Below, piece by piece: positions 1 through 5,182 of a stretch of DNA of 5,182 nt. Both the position numbers and the translations under genes were made by a program. The DNA is from Candidatus Aminicenantota bacterium. GTDB lineage: Bacteria > Acidobacteriota > B3-B38 > Guanabaribacteriales > B3-B38. The stretch's first letter is position 1. The number at the start of each line of letters is the position of its first letter. The notes under the pieces were generated by a model. It did not search any database and was not told where the DNA came from. It saw nothing but the letters and a program-made list of their open reading frames with translations. The stretch is from the NCBI GenBank assembly GCA_029880275.1, contig JAOUOQ010000142.1:1-5182 (forward strand). Reading direction: 5' to 3'.

Positions 1-1
1 C

Positions 2-238
2 GAGGTAGACGAGGAGCGGTGCCGCGCCTGTGGCAAGTGTGTGGAGGTCTGCGAATACAGCGCCCCGGAGCTGGTCGATGTGGGAGAGGGGAGAAAGGCT
101 GCCCGGATTAACCCCCTCCTCTGCAAGGGATGCGGTGTTTGTCCGGTGCTCTGTCCCAGCAGCGCTATCACTCTGAAGCACTTCACCAGCGGGCAGATTA
201 TCTCCATGATAGATGCCGCCTTGAAGGTGGTCACTTAA
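2..238 (+). CDS. HdrA-like protein, C-terminal double [4Fe-4S] ferredoxin domain (5' partial)
   Basis: The open frame enters from the left edge and ends at TAA 236-238, leaving 78 residues; the true start lies outside the window. It carries two classical CxxCxxCxxxC clusters: CRACGKC..C at about residues 7-17, and CKGCGVC..C followed by PSSAI at about residues 41-51. This is an 8Fe ferredoxin-like module. The same arrangement, with the same spacing and a similar closing segment (AITLKHFTSGQI here, AIKLSHYTREQL there), ends the HdrA-type protein at 3137-4822. I therefore call this the tail of a paralogous HdrA, whose C-terminal ferredoxin would pass electrons between MvhD and the flavin. An MvhD-like gene follows 16 nt later, as it does after the second HdrA copy. 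A stand-alone ferredoxin or another flavoprotein with such a tail cannot be fully excluded without upstream sequence. Confidence 0.85.
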   Translation, partial: EVDEERCRACGKCVEVCEYSAPELVDVGEGRKAARINPLLCKGCGVCPVLCPSSAITLKHFTSGQIISMIDAALKVVT

Positions 239-254
239 GGCTTATGTGAGAGTG

Positions 255-668
255 ATGTCCGAATACGAGCCCCGAATAATCTGCTTTGCCTGCAACTGGT
301 GCTCCTACCCGGGGGCAGACCTGGCGGGGGTGAGCAGGATTCAATACCCCCCCAACGCCCGCATAATAAGGACCATGTGCTCCGCCCGGGTCTCTCCGGT
401 TTTTGTGCTGCGGGCTTTTCAGCAGGGGGCTGATGGCGTGCTGGTGACCGGGTGTCATATTGGAGATTGCCATTACATCTCGGGAAATGAGAGGGCGGAG
501 GAGAACATGAAACGCACCGCCGAAATATTAGACCTGCTCGGCATCGGCAAGGACAGGCTCCGGCTGGAGTGGGTCTCGGCTGGCGAAGGGGGGAGGTTTG
601 CGGAGGTGATGACCTCCTTTGTGCAGCAGATAAAAAAGCTGGGGAAGCTAAAGTTGAAGGAGATATGA
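255..668 (+). CDS. mvhD: MvhD-like iron-sulfur subunit, all-cysteine form
   Basis: Encodes 137 residues of the MvhD/FrhD family, the small [2Fe-2S] protein that links an electron-input enzyme to HdrA in the methanogen MvhADG-HdrABC complex. Diagnostic motifs are CNWCSYPGADLAGVSR (residues 13-28), QYPP (30-33), C42, and GCHIGDCHY (66-74). The full length is close to typical. Hand alignment to the gene at 4873 is gap-free over about 100 residues with roughly half identical; here C16 (TGC) and C67 (TGT) stand where that gene has TGA codons. I chose ATG 255 because it gives the family-typical MSEYEP start. GTG 246 and GTG 252 are in-frame alternatives, and AAGG at 237-240 is better placed for GTG 246. 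The stop overlaps the next start (ATGA, 665-668), so the two genes are probably translationally coupled. Family assignment is firm; the electron donor is unknown. Confidence 0.92.
   Translation: MSEYEPRIICFACNWCSYPGADLAGVSRIQYPPNARIIRTMCSARVSPVFVLRAFQQGADGVLVTGCHIGDCHYISGNERAEENMKRTAEILDLLGIGKDRLRLEWVSAGEGGRFAEVMTSFVQQIKKLGKLKLKEI
656..662 (+). promoter_or_regulatory. Ribosome binding site fixing the HdrC/HdrB start
   Basis: GAAGGAG lies two bases before ATG 665. It supports ATG 665 over an upstream in-frame ATG at 569, which would add 32 residues lacking family similarity and fully overlap the mvhD frame. ATG 665 also places the first [4Fe-4S] motif at residue 16, the usual distance from the start. 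Confidence 0.75.
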
Positions 669-1789
669 AGGTTTTTGAAGAGATAGTACAACAGACAAAG
701 GCTTACTATTGCATCGACTGCGGCATCTGCACCGGAAGCTGCCCGGTGGCTCGGGTGAACCCCCGATTTTCGCCGCGCCTGAATGTGGAGAAATCCCTGC
801 TGCAGTTAGAGGGTGAGATAGTGGAGGACCGCGAGCTGTGGTCCTGTCTGACCTGCGGCACCTGCAGCTACCGCTGTCCCTCGTTGGTCGATTATCAAAG
901 CTTTGTCCTCTCCTCCCGCATTGAGGCACGAAAAGCGGGACGGGAGGGGATGCTCACCCATGACGGGGTGCTGAAGTTGATGATGGAATTGCAGACCTTC
1001 GCTTTCCCCCAGACAAGAACCGGCTGGATACCAAAAGAGGTAAAAACCTCCGCCAAGGGGGAATACCTCTACTGGGTCGGCTGTCTGCCTCATTTCGATG
1101 TTATCTTCAAGGATTATGGGACCCATTCCCTCCAGTCCGCTGTCAACGCCTTGCGGATACTAAACCGCCTGGGCATAACACCGGTGGTCAGCCCCGAGGA
1201 GCGGTGCTGCGGGCACGACCTTCTGTGGAATGGTGATATAGAGAGCTTTCGGAAGTTAGCCCGCTATAATATCGGGATGTTAAAAAAATATGGGGTGTCC
1301 AAAGTTATTTGCAGCTGTCCCGAGGGCTACCGCACTCTGAAGGTGGAATACCCCAAGCTTGTCGGTGACACAGGAGTAGAGGTTATTCATATCTCCCAGC
1401 TCATAGCCCAGGGGATCAAGGAAGGGAAGCTATTCCTCAATCCTCTGGAGCAGAAGGTTACCTACCAGGACCCCTGCCGCCTGGGGAGGCTTTCAGGAAT
1501 CTACGATGAGCCGCGGGAGGTCATCCGTCACATCCCGGGTCTTCAGTTGCTGGAGATGGAGAGGAACCGGGTCGATGCCATCTGCTGCGGCACCACCGGC
1601 TGGGTGAACTGCACTTCCTGTTCCAAGCAGATACAGACCGACAGGCTGAAGGAAGCTATCAGCACCGGCGCTCAGACAATTATCACCGCCTGCCCCAAGT
1701 GCAAGATTCATTTCCAATGCGCACTTATTAACAGCGACTTATCCATAGAGATAAAGGATATGTTAGACCTGATAGGGGAGGTCATCTGA
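665..1789 (+). CDS. HdrC-HdrB fusion (HdrD-like) iron-sulfur protein
   Basis: Encodes 374 residues in the order HdrC then HdrB. The N-terminal HdrC-like part has two [4Fe-4S] motifs: C16-C19-C22-C26 and C61-C64-C67-C71. The C-terminal part has two CCG (cysteine-rich) domains: C140..C181-C182-G..C216-S-C218, and C271..C307-C308-G..C343-P-K-C346. In HdrB such motifs hold the non-cubane [4Fe-4S] clusters that split disulfides. The single-chain layout resembles HdrD, and BamD of the class II benzoyl-CoA reductase complex. No membrane segment is apparent, so it is probably cytoplasmic. An oddity is that the expected C-P-x-C of the first CCG domain reads C218-P-E-G221, so the last Cys is Gly (GGC, one base from TGC). 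A further NCTSC (C316, C319) follows the second CCG. The frame starts inside the mvhD stop and ends at TGA 1787-1789, 17 nt before hdrA. The natural acceptor (heterodisulfide or other thiol substrate, quinone, acyl-CoA) is not readable from sequence. Confidence 0.9.
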   Translation: MKVFEEIVQQTKAYYCIDCGICTGSCPVARVNPRFSPRLNVEKSLLQLEGEIVEDRELWSCLTCGTCSYRCPSLVDYQSFVLSSRIEARKAGREGMLTHDGVLKLMMELQTFAFPQTRTGWIPKEVKTSAKGEYLYWVGCLPHFDVIFKDYGTHSLQSAVNALRILNRLGITPVVSPEERCCGHDLLWNGDIESFRKLARYNIGMLKKYGVSKVICSCPEGYRTLKVEYPKLVGDTGVEVIHISQLIAQGIKEGKLFLNPLEQKVTYQDPCRLGRLSGIYDEPREVIRHIPGLQLLEMERNRVDAICCGTTGWVNCTSCSKQIQTDRLKEAISTGAQTIITACPKCKIHFQCALINSDLSIEIKDMLDLIGEVI

Positions 1790-1795
1790 CAAAGT

Positions 1796-1801
1796 AGGGA
1801 G
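1796..1801 (+). promoter_or_regulatory. Ribosome binding site for the Sec-containing hdrA
   Basis: AGGGAG followed by a 5-nt spacer precedes ATG 1807. This supports a start upstream of the in-frame TGA rather than at ATG 1993, which has no comparable purine-rich site before it (the preceding bases are CTCAGCCCCAAG). Confidence 0.8.
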
Positions 1802-1806
1802 AACCT

Positions 1807-3120
1807 ATGGGAAGCAAGGATGTTCTTGTCATCGGTGGGGGAATAGCCGGAATCCAGGCCGCTTTCGACCTGGCAGAGATGGGGGTTACCGTCCATCTGC
1901 TGGAGAGAAAGCCGAGCATCGGCGGGGTTATGGCTCAGCTGGATAAGACTTTTCCCACCAATGACTGCGCTATCTGAATACTCAGCCCCAAGATGCTGGA
2001 TGCCGGTCGGCATCCCAACATCGAGATTCTCGCTTACAGCGAGGTGCAGGGATTGGAGGGCAAGGCAGGGGACTTCGCAGTCCGCTATCTGAAGAAAGCC
2101 CGCTATGTGAAGGAAGAGGTATGCACCGCCTGCGGAGCCTGCGCTGAGAAGTGCCCCATAAAAGTGGACGATGAGTTTGAGATGGGACTGAAAAAGAGAA
2201 AGGCCATCTACATTTACTTCCCCCAGGGAATACCAGCAGTGTATACCATCGACCCCGAGCATTGCCCCATGATTCTGAAGAGTAAATGCGGGCTTTGTGC
2301 CAAAATGTGTCAGGCGGGAGCTATCGATTATGAGCAGAAGGACGAGAATAAAACACTCCGTGTTGGGGCTATAATAGTAGCCACAGGTGTGACGCAATTC
2401 GACCCCAGCGCGGTGACCGAATACGGCTATGGAAGGATAAAGAATGTCATCACCGGTCTGGAATACGAGAGGCTCATCAGCGCCTCCGGTCCCACCAGTG
2501 GACACCTCTACCGCCCATCCGATGAGAAGCTGGCCAAGAAGGTTGCCTACATTCAGTGTGTTGGTTCGCGCAGCTTGAAATACAAAGATTACTGCTCCAG
2601 TGTCTGCTGCATGTATGCTATTAAGGACGCCATGTTAGCCAGAGAACACGATGAGGAAGCGGAATCATATATCTTTTATAGCGATTTTCGGGTTATGGGT
2701 AAAAGATATCAGCAGTACCGCCTGCGAGGGGCAAAAGATTACGGCATAAACTACATCAGAGGTAGAGTAGCCGAGATTATCGAGGATGCGGAAGGGAATC
2801 CAGTGCTCTGGTATGAGGATACCCGCACCCGCCAGGTGAAATCGCTCACCGTCGATATGGTTGTTCTCTGCTCCGCTGCTGTTCCCGCCAAGGGAGTCGA
2901 GCAGCTGGCTGAGATTCTGGGGATTGAGCTGACTCCTAATCGCTTCGTAAAGACCGACCCCTTCCATCCTACCGACACCACCGTGCCGGGGATATTTGTC
3001 TGCGGCTTCTGCCAGAGCCCTAAGGACATAGCCGAATCGGTGAGCCATGCCAGTGGAGCTGCCTCCAGAGCAGCAGAGTTATTGGGAATTACCTTTTCGG
3101 GCAAGAGGACCGTGGCTTGA
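1807..3120 (+). CDS. hdrA: HdrA flavoprotein with in-frame TGA read as selenocysteine (Sec57)
   Basis: Encodes 437 residues if TGA 1975-1977 is decoded. HdrA is the FAD-containing, usually bifurcating, centre of Hdr complexes. Residues 9-15 carry the dinucleotide-binding IGGGIAG loop, with E33 ending the second strand. Residues 52-57 read NDCAI-U, followed by ILSPKMLDAGRHPN, matching the HdrA family motif where a Cys or Sec occupies position 57. An inserted ferredoxin domain follows, with C106-C109-C112-C116 and C153..C161-C164-C168. QCVGSR (C251) and C263..C267-C268 lie in the second half, and GIFVCGFCQSPKDIAESVSHASGAA closes the flavin domain in HdrA/thioredoxin-reductase style (given here only as the motif position, about residues 395-420). 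Compared with full-length HdrA (about 650 residues) it lacks the N-terminal domain and the C-terminal 8Fe ferredoxin, both of which are present in the next gene. Start ATG 1807 has a good ribosome binding site. The stop TGA 3118-3120 lies 16 nt before the next gene. Confidence 0.9.
1998..2015 (+). promoter_or_regulatory. Candidate bacterial SECIS hairpin for HdrA Sec57
   Basis: A perfect 7-bp stem, GGATGCC (1998-2004) with GGCATCC (2009-2015), encloses the tetraloop GGTC. The loop starts 28 nt after the TGA at 1975-1977 and opens with G. This agrees with the general bacterial SECIS pattern of a short apical loop with an early G at about 16-37 nt from the UGA. The hairpin lies inside the codons for the conserved DAGRHP segment, so it is constrained by protein as well. 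SelB binding is inferred, not shown. Confidence 0.75.
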
Positions 3121-3123
3121 GTA

Positions 3124-3129
3124 GAGAGG
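3124..3129 (+). promoter_or_regulatory. Ribosome binding site for the second HdrA-type gene
   Basis: GAGAGG ends 7 nt before ATG 3137. The out-of-frame ATG at 3132 is too close to this site and has no matching reading frame of interest, so ATG 3137 is preferred. Confidence 0.6.
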
Positions 3130-3136
3130 TTATGCG

Positions 3137-4822
3137 ATGAACGAGCAGAGCGGATTGCCGAAGGTAGGGGTCTTTGTCTGCAGGTGCGGAGTGAATATTG
3201 GCGGCTTCCTCGATACCGCCGCTCTGGTGGAATATGCCAAGACCCTCCCCGGGGTAGTCTTCGCCAAAGCGAACCTCTACTCATGCTCCGAGAGCGGCAC
3301 CGCGGAGATAAAGAAAGCCATCCAGGAGAACAAGCTCCAGCGGGTGGTTGTGGCTGCGTGCACACCCCTCACCCATGAGCCCCTCTTCAGGGCAATCTGT
3401 CAGGAAGCGGGTGTCAATCCCTATCTTTTTGAGTTCGTCAACATAAGGGAGCACTGCTCCTGGGCGCATATGAAAGAGGGGGAGGAGGCGACTAATAAGG
3501 CCAAAGACCTCATCCGAATGGGGGTTGCCCGGGCTATAAAGCTGGAGCCTCTGGAGCCGATTGAAGCTGGAGTGGAGCCCTCGGCGCTGGTTATCGGCGG
3601 AGGCATATCAGGGCTTGTGGCGTCTGCTTCGCTGGCGGAGCGGGGTTTTCGCGTCGCTCTGGTAGAGCGGGAGACGGAATTGGGCGGGATACTCAGGCAT
3701 CTTTATAAATTATATCCCTCCGATGTGATGGCAGAAGAGGTTCTTAAGCCCTGGAGGGACAAGGTAATTGATAACCCCTTGATTGACTTATATCTGGAAT
3801 CAGAGGTCATCAGCGTTAAAGGGTATATTGGAAATTACAATGTGGTCATCAAGTCCCCGGAGAAAGAGATTCCCCTTAAAACCGGGGTGATCATCCTGGC
3901 TGCAGGTGCCCGGCTGTGGGAGCCCCCTGAGGGTCTGTATGGATACAATAAAAAGAATGTCATTACTCAGTTAGAGCTGGAGAATCTTCTGATGAAAGGG
4001 AAGCTCAAGGGGGATAAGGTGGTTATGATTCAGTGTGTGGGAGCGATGAGTCCGGAGAGGAGCTATTGCTCCCGCATCTGCTGTGTTACCGCCATCAAGA
4101 ACGCCATTCTGATAAAGGAGCTCAACCCCGCCGCCTCCGTGCATATCCTATACCGTCAGATGCAGGCTTATGGAGACGAATACGAAAGCTATCTGCGAAG
4201 GGCAAAGGAGCTGGGGGTGAGGTTGGTCAATTTCTCCCCCGAGCAGCCTCCAGTGGTGGAAGACCAGCAGATTAAGGTCTATCATCAGTTACTGGGACGG
4301 GAGCTGACCCTCCCCTTTGACCTTCTGGTACTCTCCACCCCTCTGGTCTCCCAGCAGGGCAGCGAGGCGTTAGGGACTCTACTCAAAGTTCCCATCGACC
4401 AGGACGGATTCTTTCTGGAAGCACATATCAAGCTTCGACCCCTTGACTTTTCCACCGATGGGATTTATCTCTGTGGCTGTGCCCATTACCCCGCCGATGT
4501 GGGGGAGGCAGTGAGCCAAGCATTGGGGGCGGCAAGTCGGGCTTCTATTCACCTTACCCGGGGCTATATCAAAGTAGAGCCGATTGTCTCCTCCCTGATA
4601 GATGAGGGACTATGCCAGGGATGCGGCTTGTGTGCCGGGCTTTGCCCCTATGGAGCCATTGAGATGGTGGACACCCCCCAAGGGAAAAAGGCAAAGGTCA
4701 TCTCGGTAGCCTGTAAAGGGTGCGGTATATGTGCGGCGAGCTGCTACTGTCAGGCTATCAAACTAAGCCATTACACCAGAGAGCAATTGGAGGCTCAGAT
4801 CAGAGCCTTGCTCTCGGCATAA
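3137..4822 (+). CDS. hdrA: HdrA-type flavoprotein with N-terminal HdrA domain and C-terminal 8Fe ferredoxin
   Basis: Encodes 561 residues in three parts. Residues about 10-135 form the HdrA N-terminal domain: VCRCGVNIGG (C15, C17), LYSCSE (C50), AACTPLTHEP (C75), C88, and NIREHCSWAH (C107). From about 150 an FAD-binding domain starts with VIGGGISG (152-159) and E178. QCVG (C300) and CSRICC (311-316) follow, and CGCAHYPADVGEAVSQALGA (446-465) closes the domain. The C-terminal part holds two [4Fe-4S] motifs: C493-C496-C499-C503 and C526-C529-C532-C536. Unlike typical HdrA it lacks the ferredoxin inserted in the flavin domain, and it has no Cys or Sec where its neighbour has Sec57. The two adjacent HdrA proteins therefore have complementary parts and may work as a pair, as QmoA and QmoB do (inference). 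The tail is homologous to the partial protein at 2-238. It ends at TAA 4820-4822, 50 nt before a second mvhD. Confidence 0.92.
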   Translation: MNEQSGLPKVGVFVCRCGVNIGGFLDTAALVEYAKTLPGVVFAKANLYSCSESGTAEIKKAIQENKLQRVVVAACTPLTHEPLFRAICQEAGVNPYLFEFVNIREHCSWAHMKEGEEATNKAKDLIRMGVARAIKLEPLEPIEAGVEPSALVIGGGISGLVASASLAERGFRVALVERETELGGILRHLYKLYPSDVMAEEVLKPWRDKVIDNPLIDLYLESEVISVKGYIGNYNVVIKSPEKEIPLKTGVIILAAGARLWEPPEGLYGYNKKNVITQLELENLLMKGKLKGDKVVMIQCVGAMSPERSYCSRICCVTAIKNAILIKELNPAASVHILYRQMQAYGDEYESYLRRAKELGVRLVNFSPEQPPVVEDQQIKVYHQLLGRELTLPFDLLVLSTPLVSQQGSEALGTLLKVPIDQDGFFLEAHIKLRPLDFSTDGIYLCGCAHYPADVGEAVSQALGAASRASIHLTRGYIKVEPIVSSLIDEGLCQGCGLCAGLCPYGAIEMVDTPQGKKAKVISVACKGCGICAASCYCQAIKLSHYTREQLEAQIRALLSA

Positions 4823-4863
4823 TAGAAGATAAATGGTTCATATTAACATCAATTTAATCATGG

Positions 4864-4870
4864 TAAGGAG
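4864..4870 (+). promoter_or_regulatory. Ribosome binding site deciding the start of the Sec-containing mvhD
   Basis: TAAGGAG lies two bases before ATG 4873, the same short spacing as the site before the HdrC/HdrB gene. It starts the frame that is interrupted by TGA 4918 and TGA 5071. An upstream ATG at 4833 opens a 94-codon frame that shows no family similarity. The preceding 50-nt gap (4823-4872) is AT-rich and holds no convincing promoter or terminator. Confidence 0.75.
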
Positions 4871-4872
4871 CG

Positions 4873-5182
4873 ATGAACAGCTTCCAACCCAAAATTTTAG
4901 CCTTTTGTTGCAACTGGTGAGCCTATGCGGCAGCCGATTTAGCCGGCGTGAGCCGCTTTCAGTATCCACCGGACATCCGCCTTATCAGGCTGATGTGCCT
5001 GGGGAGGCTCGACCCACCATTCATCCTCGAGGCTTTTGCCAACGGGGCGGATGGGATTTTCACCGGCGGCTGAAAGTTTGGCGAATGCCACTATTCGACG
5101 GGCAACTTTCAGGCTGAAAGTAAAGTAATATTATTAAAAAAGATACTGGAGACCATAGGTCTCAACCCGCAGAGGCTTGTCA
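4873..5182 (+). CDS. mvhD: MvhD-like iron-sulfur subunit with two in-frame TGA codons read as selenocysteine (3' partial)
   Basis: At least 103 residues can be read before the window edge if TGA 4918-4920 (residue 16) and TGA 5071-5073 (residue 67) encode Sec. Family motifs run through both codons: FCCNW-U (11-16), ADLAGVSR (21-28), QYPP (30-33), C42, GADG (58-61), GG-U-KFGECHY (65-74). Hand alignment to the Cys paralogue at 255-668 is gap-free from the first residue, with about 49 of 103 positions identical, and both Sec positions fall on its Cys residues C16 and C67. The protein would carry the [2Fe-2S] cluster that feeds electrons to HdrA. Selenocysteine in MvhD homologues is known from methanogen VhuD and from BamF of benzoate degraders. 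The typical family length suggests about 35 more residues lie beyond the window. A pseudogene is unlikely, because no frameshift is present and both TGA codons hit functional Cys sites. Confidence 0.88.
4944..4955 (+). promoter_or_regulatory. Candidate bacterial SECIS hairpin for MvhD Sec16
   Basis: A CGGC/GCCG stem encloses the tetraloop GTGA (4948-4951). The loop starts 28 nt after TGA 4918-4920, the same distance as in the hdrA element, and begins with G. Below a C-C mismatch (4943/4956) two further pairs (4942/4957 G-U, 4941/4958 A-U) are possible. A competing fold pairs GCGGC 4927-4931 with GCCGC 4952-4956 around an inner GCCG/CGGC stem (4933-4936, 4944-4947), but its loop lacks an early G. 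The aligned stretch of the Cys paralogue (about 324-338) also has GTGA but no flanking complementarity. Confidence 0.6.
5070..5112 (+). promoter_or_regulatory. Candidate bacterial SECIS stem-loop for MvhD Sec67
   Basis: A perfect 9-bp outer stem pairs CTGAAAGTT (5070-5078) with AACTTTCAG (5104-5112), so the TGA 5071-5073 itself is in the stem base. Inside, CGAAT (5082-5086) pairs with ATTCG (5093-5097) around the loop GCCACT, which begins with G. The apical loop starts 14 nt after the TGA, slightly closer than the usual bacterial range, so the exact active fold is uncertain. The overall shape, with UGA at the foot of a roughly 40-nt stem-loop, resembles E. coli fdhF. Confidence 0.6.

Noticed and set aside
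569..664. In-frame upstream extension of the HdrC/HdrB protein from ATG 569
   Set aside because: It lies wholly inside mvhD, has no family similarity, and ATG 665 has a good ribosome binding site and an ATGA overlap with the mvhD stop.
1708..2505. Long open frame on the minus strand (265 codons), with others at 2751-3365 and 2665-3048
   Set aside because: They overlap strongly supported + strand genes, and their translations are low in recognisable motifs; they look like antisense shadows.
1993..3120. HdrA starting at ATG 1993
   Set aside because: This start removes the FAD-binding glycine loop and the NDCAI motif, has no ribosome binding site, and exists only because the TGA at 1975 is read as a stop.
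4842..4858. ATTAA/TTAAT hairpin in the 50-nt gap before the last gene
   Set aside because: The stem is only 5 A-T pairs with no U-tract, too weak for a terminator, and could occur by chance in AT-rich spacer.
4833..5117. 94-codon + strand frame across the last gene
   Set aside because: Its translation matches no known motif, while the other frame reproduces MvhD motifs throughout once the two TGA codons are decoded.
4873..5182. Last gene as a decayed pseudogene of mvhD
   Set aside because: The only disruptions are two TGA codons, both exactly at functional Cys positions and each followed by a hairpin; random decay would give frameshifts and stops elsewhere.

Overview
The window is one compact run of genes, all on the + strand, with no tRNA, rRNA, mobile element or CRISPR array. 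It encodes electron-transfer proteins of the heterodisulfide reductase (Hdr) / MvhD family. In order: the C-terminal end of an HdrA-like protein (2-238, cut by the window start); an all-cysteine MvhD-like [2Fe-2S] subunit (255-668); a fused HdrC-HdrB (HdrD-like) iron-sulfur protein (665-1789); an HdrA flavoprotein with an in-frame TGA (1807-3120); a second HdrA-type protein with a complementary set of domains (3137-4822); and a second MvhD-like subunit with two in-frame TGA codons (4873-5182, cut by the window end).

The main result is that the three internal TGA codons read best as selenocysteine (Sec). Each falls where the protein family has a conserved cysteine: the NDCAI-U site of HdrA, and the CNW-U and GG-U sites of MvhD. 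Both MvhD sites can be compared with the Cys paralogue in the same operon, where the same positions are encoded by TGC and TGT. Each TGA is followed inside the coding region by a stem-loop compatible with a bacterial SECIS element. In two of them the apical loop starts at the same distance (28 nt) after the TGA and opens with G. TGA is also the true stop codon of three genes here, so it has not been reassigned genome-wide. A conventional gene caller would truncate HdrA to 1993-3120, losing its FAD-binding N-terminus, and would miss the last gene.

The organism is probably an anaerobic bacterium with Sec machinery. SECIS-like hairpins directly after the UGA, inside the reading frame, are the bacterial arrangement (archaeal ones lie in untranslated regions), and purine-rich ribosome binding sites precede most genes. 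Moderate to high GC and Hdr/Mvh-type modules fit sulfate reducers, syntrophs (Desulfobacterota) or Dehalococcoidia-like Chloroflexota. The sequence alone does not decide between these.

By analogy with methanogen MvhADG-HdrABC, Qmo and the class II benzoyl-CoA reductase Bam complexes, the products probably form a cytoplasmic flavin-based electron-transfer or bifurcation complex. In that reading MvhD passes electrons to HdrA flavin, which passes them to the HdrC/HdrB clusters and an unknown acceptor. No hydrogenase, formate dehydrogenase or other electron-input enzyme lies in the window, so donor and acceptor are unknown. The HdrA C-terminus plus MvhD module occurs twice, once with Cys and once with Sec. 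Intergenic gaps are 16 to 50 nt and there is no gene-free stretch over 300 bases.
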